Position numbers and translations under genes: made by a program. From an uncultured Verrucomicrobia subdivision 3 bacterium (GTDB lineage: Bacteria > Verrucomicrobiota > Verrucomicrobiia > Limisphaerales > UBA11358): a stretch of DNA of 64,000 bases. Of the stretch, positions 26,072 to 34,656 are shown piece by piece. The notes under the pieces were generated by a model. It was given only the letters and a program-made list of their open reading frames with translations. It had not been told where the DNA came from and made no database searches. The stretch lies in assembly GCA_903835255.1 (NCBI GenBank), contig CAILMI010000014.1:38955-102954 (forward strand). The letters run 5' to 3'. Position 1 is the first letter of the stretch. Each line of letters begins with the position of its first letter.

Positions 26072-28732
26072 ATGGCCGCAGCCTTGGCTTTCGGCGTCTG
26101 GATTTCTGGGATTTATTCGGGCCAAGCGGCCTCCGCCCGCCGGGGGTTGCCCGACCCAGTGCCGGCGGCGGCAAGAGCGGTGGCTCTGGATCATGTGTCG
26201 GGGACGAATCAATTGCGATTGGCCTTCGGATTGCCGCTGCGCAACGCCGCGGAATTGGAGGAATTGCTCGGGCAATTGCAGGACCCGCAAAGCCCCCGGT
26301 ACCATCAATATTTGACCACTCTAGAATTCACTGCGCGCTTCGGGCCGACGGAATCCGAGTACGCTGCCGTCCGGGAGTTCGCCGAAACAAACGGGTTTAT
26401 CGTCACCGCCACTCATTCCAATCGCCTGGTCTTGGATGTGATCGCCCGGGCGAGTGACGTCGAGCGCGCGCTGGGTGTGACCTTGCGGACCTACCGGCAT
26501 CCGATGGAGGCGCGCCATTTTTTCGCCCCCGGCGCCGGACCTTCTGTGCCGGCAGGGTTGCCGGTGATCGATATTCATGGATTGAGCGATTTCTCCCGCC
26601 CGCGCCCGAAGTCCCATGCCCTCGATCCCAAAACGCCGGTGCCGCGGTCCGGTTCGGCCCCGGATGGCTATTCCTACTTTGGCGATGATTTCCGTAAAGC
26701 CTATGCGCCGGGGGTGACGCTGACCGGAGCGGGGCAGAGCGTGGCGCTGGTGCAGTTCGACGGCTATTATTCCAATGACATCGCCGCGTACATCACCGCC
26801 GCCGGGCTGACTAATTTTCAAGGGACCATCACAACCATCCCGGTCAATGGAGGCGTCACCACTCCTGGGGAAGGCAACATTGAAGTCTGTCTGGATATTG
26901 AAATGGTCATCGCTATGGCTCCGGGGGTTTCTTCCATCGATGTGTATGAGGGCCCGAATGGGGCCACCTCTTGGCCGACTATCTTAAGCCGCATTGCCAA
27001 TGACAACCGGGCGCGGCAGATTGGCTGTTCCTGGGGCAATACGGCTGCCAGTGGACCAGACCCGACTTCGGAGGCGATTTTCAAGCAGATGGCCGCTCAG
27101 GGTCAGTCGTTCTTCAATGCTTCGGGAGATAGCGATGCCATGGTGTCGGGCATTCCTTTTCCAGCGGAGAGCACGAATATCACGCAGGTGGGCGGCACTT
27201 ATTTAAACACGACCGGGCCCGGTGGGGCGTGGGCCTCGGAAACAGTCTGGAATCGCAATAATGGTGTTGGCACAGGTGGCGGCATCAGCCTGAACTATGG
27301 TATTCCCGGCTGGCAGCAGGGGATTAGTATGGGATCTAATCAGGGATCTACGACCCAGCGCAATGTGCCGGACGTGGCCATTGTTGCGGATAACGTCTAC
27401 GTCTATTACAACAACGGGGCAAGGGGTTCCGTGGGCGGTACCAGTATTGGCGCGCCGCTCTGGGCGGGCTACATGGCGCTCGCGAATGAACTGGCAGCGT
27501 CGTCTGGCCGTGCGCCGATGGGGTTTGTGAATCCCTCAATTTATGCCCTGGCCAAGGGGGCGGATTACACCAATTGTTTTCATGACATCACGACCGGGAA
27601 CAATTTCTCCAGCGCCAGCCCCACCAACTACCCCGCCACCGCCGGATACGATCTGTGCACTGGCTGGGGCACGCCCCAGGGAGGATTTCTCATCAACGCG
27701 CTGGTGGGGCTGTCAGATACGTTCGGCATTTCCCCGGCCACTGGATATACTTTTAGCCTCACCAACGGCCAGCCGTTCGCGGTTGTCTCTCAGGTATTCC
27801 AGCTGACCAATTCCGGCTTCGGCTCCTTGGACTGGCAGGTCCTGAACGCGCCGGCCTGGTTGGACGTGTTTCCCGCGAGCGGTTCGCTGGCGTCCTGCGG
27901 CCAAACATCGGTCGCCATCAGCCTCAATTCGGTTGCCAGCACGTTGCCCATTGGGAGCTATCATGCCGACCTCCTGTTTTCAAATCGGACCACTTCCGTG
28001 ACCCAATTGCGTCCGGTCAATCTGGACGTGTTGTTGGGTCCATCGCTGATTCAAAATGGCGGGTTTGAGACAGGGGATTTCACCGGCTGGACCTTGGACG
28101 GCACGGGAACTGTCGGGGATTTAATTTTTAATGCTGTGGTAGATGAATTCTCTTTGAGTTACGGGAACGGAATTTTTTTCATTCATTCAGGAACCTATGG
28201 CGCGTTTTTGGGTGAATCCGGTCAGCTGTCGACCCTCTCGCAGCCCCTGGCAACCTCTCCGGGTCAGGGCTATCGTCTCTCGTTCTGGCTGGATAATCCG
28301 GAAAGCGGCACCGGTCAGCAGTTTCGCCTTAATTGGAACACCAATAGCCCCGCTGTTAGCCAGATTTATTATTTTACGAATCCGCCGGCATTTGGATGGT
28401 ACAATTTTAATTTCGTGGTGACTGCCACCGGAACCAACACCGTCCTCCAGTTCAGGACAGAAAATATACCGGCCGGTTTTGGTCTGGACGATGTAAGCGT
28501 GCTCCCTATTCCACCGCCCTCCATCACACGCTGCGCAAAAAATGCTGACGCTTTTGAGCTGACCTGGACCACGCTCGCCGGCGTTGGCTATCAGGTTCAA
28601 TATCAGACCAACCTGCTTCAAACCAACTGGCTGGCCCTCTCCAGCCTGATTGCAACGGCCGACGCCACGAGTTTCACCAATGCCGTCGGATCGGATCCGC
28701 AGCGCTTTTATCGCATCCTCCGACTTCCCTGA
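26072..28732 (+). CDS. Secreted S53 (sedolisin/kumamolisin-like) peptidase with C-terminal accessory domains
   Basis: 886 residues from the ATG at 26072; the frame is open back to 25847, but that stretch is the repeated element. A signal peptide occupies about 1-25. A pro-kumamolisin activation domain (~40-190) is followed by the S53 catalytic domain (~210-560) with the Glu-Asp pair in EGNIEVCLDIEM, the oxyanion Asp region NASGDSD, and the catalytic Ser in GGTSIGAPLWAG. Then come an immunoglobulin-like/BACON-type domain (~565-665), a lectin-like NGGFETGDFTGW domain (~670-810), and a short tail (YQVQYQTN...FYRILRLP) common in secreted Verrucomicrobiota proteins. An acid-active endopeptidase is expected outside the cell. 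Confidence 0.85.
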   Translation: MAAALAFGVWISGIYSGQAASARRGLPDPVPAAARAVALDHVSGTNQLRLAFGLPLRNAAELEELLGQLQDPQSPRYHQYLTTLEFTARFGPTESEYAAVREFAETNGFIVTATHSNRLVLDVIARASDVERALGVTLRTYRHPMEARHFFAPGAGPSVPAGLPVIDIHGLSDFSRPRPKSHALDPKTPVPRSGSAPDGYSYFGDDFRKAYAPGVTLTGAGQSVALVQFDGYYSNDIAAYITAAGLTNFQGTITTIPVNGGVTTPGEGNIEVCLDIEMVIAMAPGVSSIDVYEGPNGATSWPTILSRIANDNRARQIGCSWGNTAASGPDPTSEAIFKQMAAQGQSFFNASGDSDAMVSGIPFPAESTNITQVGGTYLNTTGPGGAWASETVWNRNNGVGTGGGISLNYGIPGWQQGISMGSNQGSTTQRNVPDVAIVADNVYVYYNNGARGSVGGTSIGAPLWAGYMALANELAASSGRAPMGFVNPSIYALAKGADYTNCFHDITTGNNFSSASPTNYPATAGYDLCTGWGTPQGGFLINALVGLSDTFGISPATGYTFSLTNGQPFAVVSQVFQLTNSGFGSLDWQVLNAPAWLDVFPASGSLASCGQTSVAISLNSVASTLPIGSYHADLLFSNRTTSVTQLRPVNLDVLLGPSLIQNGGFETGDFTGWTLDGTGTVGDLIFNAVVDEFSLSYGNGIFFIHSGTYGAFLGESGQLSTLSQPLATSPGQGYRLSFWLDNPESGTGQQFRLNWNTNSPAVSQIYYFTNPPAFGWYNFNFVVTATGTNTVLQFRTENIPAGFGLDDVSVLPIPPPSITRCAKNADAFELTWTTLAGVGYQVQYQTNLLQTNWLALSSLIATADATSFTNAVGSDPQRFYRILRLP

Positions 28733-28783
28733 ATCCCGGAGTGGGATTTTATAGGGGATGACAGTTCAATTGAACGGCGGGGA

Positions 28784-28870
28784 GGGTGGGCAGTCCCCGC
28801 CCGCCGCCGTTGCCAATCAATGCGTCCTGGTTTACCACGACGGCGCGCACGGAGTGACGCGCCCTACCTA
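28784..28870. repeat. Short dispersed repeat R2, copy 1
   Basis: GGGTGGGCAGTCCCCGCCC at the left, then a CCGCCGTTGCCAATCAATGC stretch and TTTACCACGACGGCGCGC, ending in GACGCGCCCTACCTA. Near-identical copies at 29017-29108 and 59611-59694. The 28733-29134 interval holds this and copy 2 but no gene I recognise. Confidence 0.6.
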
Positions 28871-29016
28871 ACCGCGATCCCGCGAGGGAGGTGGCCGATT
28901 CTTGGGTCGATCAATACGGATCCAGGCATCCTTCATCTATCGGGATGTATCCGGTCTGCTCTTGCTACTGAAGCTGGGGTAATTACAAAGCAATCCGCTT
29001 GCGCAAAAAGTCCGCG

Positions 29017-29108
29017 GGTAGGGCGGACAGTCCTCTGCACGCCGCCGTTACTAATCAACGCGTCCTGGTTTACCACGACGGCGCGCGCGGAGTGACGCGC
29101 CCTACCTA
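29017..29108. repeat. Short dispersed repeat R2, copy 2
   Basis: Same unit as copy 1, starting GGTAGGGCGGACAGTCCTCT and ending GACGCGCCCTACCTATC. It lies directly before a MITE-like element. Confidence 0.6.
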
Positions 29109-29134
29109 TCCCAAAGCTGCAAAGAACTCCTATA

Positions 29135-29377
29135 ATCCCGAACTCCGAAATAGGATTTTGCGCCAGAGGCCCACGGTCTCCCCCCGCTCCTGCTTCGCGG
29201 GGCGAGGGGGAGGTCCTGTGCGAGAGCCGGGCCCGTCTCCTTCGGCGAGTGAAAGGGGTTTATTTCGAACTCGATTCTGAATTTAAGATGGGGATACAAC
29301 GGCGAGGCCGCGCTGCCTGCACTCCCTCTCTTCCATGAACATGGAAAAGAGGGTGGGGGCATTTCGGAAGTCGGGAT
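29135..29377. repeat. MITE-like element 4
   Basis: 243 bp bounded by ATCCCGAACTCCGAAAT (29135-29151) and its inverted partner ATTTCGGAAGTCGGGAT (29361-29377), with two mismatches over 17 bp. Interior shares a GATTCTGAATTTAAGATGGG-type block and an ACAACGGCGAGGC block with the element at 32.9 kb. No gene inside. Confidence 0.6.
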
Positions 29378-29485
29378 AATTCGGGATCAAACCGCGTGGG
29401 CCGGCGTCAGGTCCTTTGGGCCGGCCGCTCTAGAGATCAGTTTTCCGAATGCTTTTGTTTTTCCTGCGGCCGGCAATTCGCTAGG

Positions 29486-32035
29486 ATGTCCGCCTGGATG
29501 ACTCAGCGCCTGCCCATCTACGACATCGAGCAAGAGCTTATCGACCGGCTCAAAACCGACCGGCGCTTGATCCTGTCCGCGCCCACGGGCTCTGGTAAAT
29601 CCACGCAGGTCCCGCAGATGCTCCTGAGGCATAATTTTCTGCGCGAGGGTCAGGTGGTCATTCTCCAGCCGCGCCGGCTGGCCGCCCGCTTGCTGGCCGC
29701 CCGCGTGGCCGAGGAACTCGGCGTCACGCTCGGGCAGGAGGTGGGCTATCAAATCCGCTTCGAGAATGTCACCTCCCCAAAAACCCGGATCCGATTCGTC
29801 ACCGAAGGCGTGCTGTTGCGCCAGATGATTGACGACCCCCGGCTGCGCGGGGTGTCGGCCCTGATCTTCGACGAGTTTCACGAGCGTCATCTCTACGGCG
29901 ACATCACCCTGGCGCGCGCGCTGGACTTGCAGGAGCAGCAGCGCCCCGACCTGAATCTCGTGGTCATGTCCGCCACCTTGAACGCGGATCTCCTGGCGAA
30001 CTATTTGAAACCCTGCGCCACGCTGTCCTCCGGCGGGCGAACCTTCCCGGTGGATCATGAGTACGCCGCCACGCCTGGATACACGGACAAGCGCCCGGTC
30101 TGGGAGCAGGCGGCGGACGCTTTCAGCCGCTACGTCCACGGCGGCGGGGAAGGGGACGTGCTGGTATTCATGCCCGGCGGATTTGAGATTTCCCAGACGC
30201 TCGAGGCTATCCGCCACACCCCGGAAGCGAAGGGGTTTATGCTCCTGCCGCTGCACGGCGAGCTATCGCCCAAAGATCAGGACGCCGCCGTGGCGCGCTA
30301 TGAACGGCGCAAAGTGGTGGTGGCCACCAACGTGGCCGAGACGTCGCTGACCATCGACGGGGTGAGGCTGGTGATAGACAGCGGACTGGCGCGCATACCC
30401 CGCTACGATTCCAATCGCGGCATCAACACCCTCCTCATCGAGCGCATCAGCCAGTCCTCGTCCGATCAGCGGGCCGGGCGAGCCGGGCGCACGGCTCCGG
30501 GAGTTTGCATGCGGCTGTGGTCGCGCGAGGAGCACGGGCACCGGCCGCTCCAGGAATTGCCGGAGGTCCAGCGCCTGGATCTCTCGGAAGTCGTGCTCAC
30601 GCTCAAGGCGGCGGGCGTGCGGGATTTGCGAAAATTCCGCTGGCTTGAGGCGCCGGACGAACAGAGCCTGGCGCACGCGGAGACGCTGCTCGCCGATCTG
30701 GGTGCGCTGGACCGGCATGGCGCGCTGACGCCTATCGGCCGGCAGATGCTCGCCTTTCCGCTGCACCCGCGTTACGCGCGGATGCTCCTGGCGGCGCAGG
30801 CGTATGGCTGCGTCTATCAGGCGGCGCTCGCCGCCGCGCTCACTCAGGGCCGCGACCTCTTGCTCCGCAACATGGACCGCGACACGCAGTCCCTGCGCGA
30901 AGATCTGCTGGGGGACAAATCCACATCCGATTTCTGGATGCTCATGCGCGCCTGGACTTATGCGGTGAAGCATGAGTTCCGCCTCGACGCCTGCCGCAAG
31001 CTCGGCATCCACGCCGTCACCGCGCGGCAGGTCGGGCCGCTGCTGGAGCAGTTCCTGCGCATCGCCGGACGGGAGGGGTTGGACGTCCAGCCGCGCGAGG
31101 TCCCGGACGAGGCGCTGCAGAAATGCCTGCTCATTGGGTTTTCCGATCGCGTGGCGCGCCGGCTGGATCAGGGAACTCTGCGCTGCGACCTGGTCCACCA
31201 GCGCCGCGGCGTGCTGGCGCGCGAAAGCGCAGTACAAAAAAGCCCGCTGCTGGTGGTGGCCGAAATCCGTGAGATTGAATCGCGCGACAAGGAGATGAAC
31301 ACTCTGCTGTCGCTGGCGACGGCGGTGGAGGCGAGCTGGCTGGCGGAATTGTTTCCCGAGGACATGGAATCGGAGATGCAGGTTCAGTTCGATCCCACCA
31401 CCAAGCGCGTGCAGGCGGCCGAACTCTTGAAATTCAGAGGGCTCGCGTTGTCGGCCCGGCGGGTGGAGCCGCCCCCAGCGGATGCAGCCGCCCGGCTGCT
31501 GGCGGAGCAGGTGAGCGCGGGGAATCTGACGTTGAAGGACTGGGACGATTCCGTGGAGCAGTGGATAGTGAGGCTGAACCGGCTGGCGCAGTGGTGCCCG
31601 GAGCTGGCCCTGCCGCCGATTGCCGACGACGATCGCCGTCATCTCATTGAGCAGCTCTGCCACGGCGCCTACGGCTACAAGGACATCAAGGAGCGCGAGG
31701 TGAAGCCGGTCGTGAAATCCTGGCTGTCGGGCGCCCAGCATGAATTGCTTAACCGGCATGCCCCGGAACGGCTGTCGCTGCCGAACGGGCGGACGCCCAA
31801 GGTGATCTATTCACCTGGCAACCCGCCGCACATTGCGCTGCGCATCCAGGAGCTTTACGACGTGAATCAGACGCCCCGGATTGCGATGGGCCGCGTGCCG
31901 GTGGTTGTGCACATCCTGACCCCCGGCATGAAACCCATCCAGGTGACCCAGGATCTGGCGGGCTTTTGGCGGGAACATTATCCGCGGATCAAATCCGAGC
32001 TGCAGCGGAAATATCCTCGGCACCTGTGGCGCTGA
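29486..32035 (+). CDS. hrpB: ATP-dependent helicase HrpB
   Basis: 849 residues from the ATG at 29486. DEAH-box motifs in order: SAPTGSGKSTQVP (I), LQPRRLAARLLA (Ia), FDEFHERH (II, DEFH variant), MSATLN (III), VATNVAETSLTIDGV (V) and QRAGRAGRTAPG (VI). The helicase-associated and HrpB C-terminal domains follow; the tail (VVHILTPGMKPIQVTQDLAGFW) is the HrpB signature and separates it from HrpA. The target RNA or role of HrpB is not well defined in bacteria. The DNA before the start is repeat sequence, so conserved sequence beginning at MSAWMTQRLPIYD supports this start. Confidence 0.93.
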   Translation: MSAWMTQRLPIYDIEQELIDRLKTDRRLILSAPTGSGKSTQVPQMLLRHNFLREGQVVILQPRRLAARLLAARVAEELGVTLGQEVGYQIRFENVTSPKTRIRFVTEGVLLRQMIDDPRLRGVSALIFDEFHERHLYGDITLARALDLQEQQRPDLNLVVMSATLNADLLANYLKPCATLSSGGRTFPVDHEYAATPGYTDKRPVWEQAADAFSRYVHGGGEGDVLVFMPGGFEISQTLEAIRHTPEAKGFMLLPLHGELSPKDQDAAVARYERRKVVVATNVAETSLTIDGVRLVIDSGLARIPRYDSNRGINTLLIERISQSSSDQRAGRAGRTAPGVCMRLWSREEHGHRPLQELPEVQRLDLSEVVLTLKAAGVRDLRKFRWLEAPDEQSLAHAETLLADLGALDRHGALTPIGRQMLAFPLHPRYARMLLAAQAYGCVYQAALAAALTQGRDLLLRNMDRDTQSLREDLLGDKSTSDFWMLMRAWTYAVKHEFRLDACRKLGIHAVTARQVGPLLEQFLRIAGREGLDVQPREVPDEALQKCLLIGFSDRVARRLDQGTLRCDLVHQRRGVLARESAVQKSPLLVVAEIREIESRDKEMNTLLSLATAVEASWLAELFPEDMESEMQVQFDPTTKRVQAAELLKFRGLALSARRVEPPPADAAARLLAEQVSAGNLTLKDWDDSVEQWIVRLNRLAQWCPELALPPIADDDRRHLIEQLCHGAYGYKDIKEREVKPVVKSWLSGAQHELLNRHAPERLSLPNGRTPKVIYSPGNPPHIALRIQELYDVNQTPRIAMGRVPVVVHILTPGMKPIQVTQDLAGFWREHYPRIKSELQRKYPRHLWR

Positions 32036-32119
32036 CCCGTTTATGAAAACCGGGCCGGCTGCAAACCCCGTGTTGCTTCCGCGGGGCACGGTCGAGAGGG
32101 CAGGGAGCCAAGAAGTCCA

Positions 32120-32314
32120 AATGAACCGCCAAGGTGAGTAAGTTGGTAGGGGCATCGCGCTATGATGCCCCCGCGCCGTATCCGGCGTGGAAGAGGCTTT
32201 TGCGGGCGTCCATTCCAGCACCCTTCCTGACGCCTGCTGAACGCGGCGAGGTCAGTTTTGCGCGCTGCCATTGCCGCGCTGGCGCAAAATTTCATTTTGG
32301 AGTTCGGGTTCATT
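32120..32314. repeat. MITE-like element 3
   Basis: About 195 bp between hrpB and the YkgJ-like gene. The right end is TTTTGGAGTTCGGGTTCATT (32296-32315), and its last bases GGTTCATT are matched by AATGAACC at the left end (32120-32127). It carries the GGGGCATCGCGC...GATGCCCCC core and shares long blocks with element 2 (GCGCCGTATCCGG, CCCTTCCTGACG). The 32036-32377 interval has no gene beyond this. Confidence 0.6.
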
Positions 32315-32377
32315 GAACTGCCCTCGCGAGCGAAAGCGGTTTCTTCCCAGCGTGGATACAGATAGGATGGGGCTGTC

Positions 32378-32902
32378 ATGGATAAAGGCGTTTCCAAAAA
32401 AACCGTGGACGAGCTTTGCCCCCAGTGCGGGCTATGTTGCAATGGCGTTTTGTTTTCAGACGTGGAGCTGCGCGCGGGCGATGATCCTGCGCGGCTGGCG
32501 GCGCTGGGGCTGATTCTGGTGAAGAAGGGGTCTCGCACCCAGGCCTTTGCCCAGCCCTGCGCCTGTTTCAACGGGAAACTCTGCGGGATTTACGGCGACC
32601 GGCCGCAGCGGTGCCGGACTTTCGAATGCGGGTTGTTAAAGCGCGTGCACGCCGGCGAGCTGGCTGCGGACGCCGCACTGAAAACCATCGCCCAAACCCG
32701 GCGCCAGGCCGAGACGGTGCGCGGTCTGCTGCGGCAATTGGGTCAGACGGACGAGCGCTGGGCCATGACCCAGCGCTATGCGTCCGCCATGAGTGCGCCC
32801 ATGGATTTGGCTGATTCGGAGGGCGATTCGGAGCGGCGCGGCGAGCTCATGCTGGCCGTGGATGGACTGATGAAACGGCTCCAGCGGAATTTTCTGAGAT
32901 AA
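32378..32902 (+). CDS. YkgJ-type cysteine-cluster protein
   Basis: 174 residues. Eight cysteines lie in the first 90 residues in the YkgJ pattern: CPQCGLCCNG, then CACFNGKLCGIYGDRPQRCRTFEC. They are thought to bind Zn or an Fe-S cluster. The C-terminal half is a helical, charged region without known motif. No signal peptide. The exact role of the family is unknown. Flanked on both sides by repeat elements. Confidence 0.85.
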   Translation: MDKGVSKKTVDELCPQCGLCCNGVLFSDVELRAGDDPARLAALGLILVKKGSRTQAFAQPCACFNGKLCGIYGDRPQRCRTFECGLLKRVHAGELAADAALKTIAQTRRQAETVRGLLRQLGQTDERWAMTQRYASAMSAPMDLADSEGDSERRGELMLAVDGLMKRLQRNFLR

Positions 32903-32911
32903 CAGTAACTT

Positions 32912-33225
32912 TAAACCCGGATTCCGAAACCGAGGCTCGCCAATCCTAGCAGAGACAGCACCAAAAAACGGCCCCCTGTCCCCAGCACTCTCCCTGCTCA
33001 AGCTTTCGCGGGACGAGGGGGAGGACCAGGGCGTGTGTTTGGTCTGCATCGTTTGGCGTATGAATTTTTTTAATTCGATTCTGAAATTAAGAGGGGGATG
33101 CAACGGCGAGGCGTCGCTGCCTTCACCCCCTGTCTTCAATGAAATGGTGGAGAAGGCGGGGAGAGGAGGCGCTTGGGGACGGCCGACGGGCTGCAAGAGC
33201 GTGGCCCACTTCGGAGTTCGGGTTG
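32912..33225. repeat. MITE-like element 5
   Basis: About 314 bp bounded by AAACCCGGATTCCGAAAC (32913-32930) and CTTCGGAGTTCGGGTT (33209-33224). Shares blocks with elements 4 (GATTCTGAAATTAAG, AACGGCGAGGC) and 6 (TTCCGAAACCG, CTCGCC). The 32903-33284 interval is otherwise empty. Confidence 0.6.
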
Positions 33226-33284
33226 AAGCGAGGTGTGTCGCCGGGGTATCGCTTTTTCTGACCCAGATAAGCCTCCTGCCATTT

Positions 33285-33794
33285 TCAAGTCTGCTGGATT
33301 TCCGGCCACAGCGGTTTCAAATCCGGGTCGCCTAGGGCCATGGATCGCATCTTTTTTTTGCCCCCTAATTTCATAGCTTTCCCCAGCCATTCCAGCGCCG
33401 CGTCCGCCTTTCCCAGCTGGCAGGCATAACAGGCCAGGTTATAAGAGATCGTGGGTTCCTTTGGAAACCGGTCCGCCATCGGCATCAGGACATCCCAGGC
33501 TTCCTGCGAGCGCTTTAATTCATGCAGGCTGTAAGCCCAATGAATCCAGCCATGCGGTTCATTGGGCACGGCGCCCGCCAAATCGCGGCCGGAGGCGGCG
33601 GCGGCGTCCCAGCGCTTGGCCTGCGCGTGGATCTTCCATTGCAGTTCCAATGCCTGGGGATGATCCCGCCATTTTCGAGGGAGCTGCTCCAGTTCAGCTT
33701 GGGCTTCGGCCTCATTCCCCAGTTCCAGCCACCCTTCCGCAGCGTCCAGGTGAAAACTATCGGGCGGCATCAGGTCTTTCATGGGAGCGGTCAT
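33285..33794 (-). CDS. TPR-repeat protein
   Basis: 169 residues made of about four tetratricopeptide-like helical pairs (for example AEGWLELGNEAEAQAELEQL, AYSLHELKRSQEAWDVL and ACYACQLGKADAALEWLGKA). Probably a cytoplasmic protein-binding adaptor; no signal peptide or other domain. It follows the PLD gene by 6 bp on the minus strand and is likely co-transcribed. Partner unknown. Related short TPR proteins with the YNLACYACQLG motif are common in PVC genomes. Confidence 0.75.
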   Translation of the reverse strand: MTAPMKDLMPPDSFHLDAAEGWLELGNEAEAQAELEQLPRKWRDHPQALELQWKIHAQAKRWDAAAASGRDLAGAVPNEPHGWIHWAYSLHELKRSQEAWDVLMPMADRFPKEPTISYNLACYACQLGKADAALEWLGKAMKLGGKKKMRSMALGDPDLKPLWPEIQQT

Positions 33795-33800
33795 TAGGCC

Positions 33801-34310
33801 TTATTTTCCCGCATAGGGTTCCGCGTGCTGCAGGTGAAGCTTCCAATTGTCCGTGTATTTTTGGGCCAGGGCAGGGTCCCGGATGACCAGCAGGTTTTCT
33901 GCATTGCTCGATTCGGCGGCCTTGGTGAAGTTGAACGAGCCGGTCAAAATAGTCGCCCCGTCAATGACCATGACCTTGTTGTGGGCGATTGCGTGCCGGG
34001 TGTCGAAGTAGGTGGGAATGCCGGCGCGGGCGATGAAATCGGCCGAAGAATATTTTTCCGAGCGCTGGGACTTGTCCAGAATCACCCGCACCTTCACCCC
34101 GCGTTTTTCGGCCGCCACCAGGGCCTGGGCAATCGGGGTGCTGGTGAAGGAATAGGCCTGAACTAGGACCTGGTTGGTGGCGTGATTGAGATTTTCAACC
34201 GCCGCCTCGGTGCAGCCCCCGCGCGGCGAGAAAAACACCTGAACGGATTCCGCCGCGGCGCTGACGCCTAGGGAGAGAGCCAGGGCGAGGGAATGGTAGA
34301 ACAGCTTCAT
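33801..34310 (-). CDS. Phospholipase D-like protein, single HKD motif
   Basis: 169 residues with a signal peptide (about 1-19). One HxKxxxxD motif (AHNKVMVIDGATILTGSFNFT) plus the RGVKVRVILDKSQ lead-in; full PLD lipases have two such motifs. Single-motif members act as dimers and include the Nuc-type nucleases, so a secreted phosphodiesterase acting on nucleic acid or lipid is expected. Start chosen for the signal peptide. Confidence 0.82.
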   Translation of the reverse strand: MKLFYHSLALALSLGVSAAAESVQVFFSPRGGCTEAAVENLNHATNQVLVQAYSFTSTPIAQALVAAEKRGVKVRVILDKSQRSEKYSSADFIARAGIPTYFDTRHAIAHNKVMVIDGATILTGSFNFTKAAESSNAENLLVIRDPALAQKYTDNWKLHLQHAEPYAGK

Positions 34311-34372
34311 GCGGAGAGGTTATTAAAGCTGTCCGATGCCGTCACGTTCTAATCGTTTTACTGGATCTAGGA

Positions 34373-34405
34373 TAAAAAAGACGGGTGAACCAGCCCCCGT
34401 TTTTC
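34373..34405 (-). terminator. Hairpin with flanking A/T tracts, terminator after pgsA
   Basis: AAAAAGACGGG and CCCGTTTTT flank a short loop (34374-34404). On the minus strand it ends in T residues about 250 bp after pgsA. It could also stop plus-strand transcripts. Confidence 0.5.
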
Positions 34406-34410
34406 AATTC

Positions 34411-34482
34411 AATGAGCGGGCATGGTGAATCCGTCGGACTGTCCCCATTACTGGCGACAAGCCAAAAAGTCCGGATCTGCTA
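34411..34482 (+). promoter_or_regulatory. Cobalamin-riboswitch-like core, degenerate
   Basis: GCGGGCATGGTGAATCCG, then GGACTGTCCCC, ACTGG and AAGTCCGGATCTGC follow in the order of the conserved B12-riboswitch core (GGGAA, GGUG-AA-UCC, CUG-CCCC, ACUG and the closing AGUCnGGAnACCUGCC box). Two bases of the last box and the long peripheral arm are missing, so it is either degraded or a compact variant. A plus-strand terminator follows at 34516. No plus-strand gene lies downstream before the minus-strand pgsA. Confidence 0.35.
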
Positions 34483-34515
34483 TTTTAATGCCGTTGTTAT
34501 TAGTGTGTTGAAAGA

Positions 34516-34546
34516 GGCCGGAGTAGTGTCCGGCCTTTTTTCTTTT
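34516..34546 (+). terminator. Strong intrinsic terminator without an upstream gene
   Basis: GGCCGGA (34516-34522) pairs with TCCGGCC (34529-34535), followed by six T. On the plus strand the nearest upstream feature is the riboswitch-like RNA; no protein gene on that strand ends here. Confidence 0.65.
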
Positions 34547-34656
34547 CCCCCATCGCTTCCATTCAAGTTTAGCCCCGTCCCCGCCCGGACGGGTGATTCT
34601 CCGGTGGTCGCCCAAGTGGTCGGTTGGGTGGCGGGGAGATTGGGCTGAGGGCGGAT

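Noticed and set aside
28820..29280. Short open frames in the intergenic region after the sedolisin
   Set aside because: They are read across the R2 and MITE-like repeats and have no domain or ribosome-binding site.
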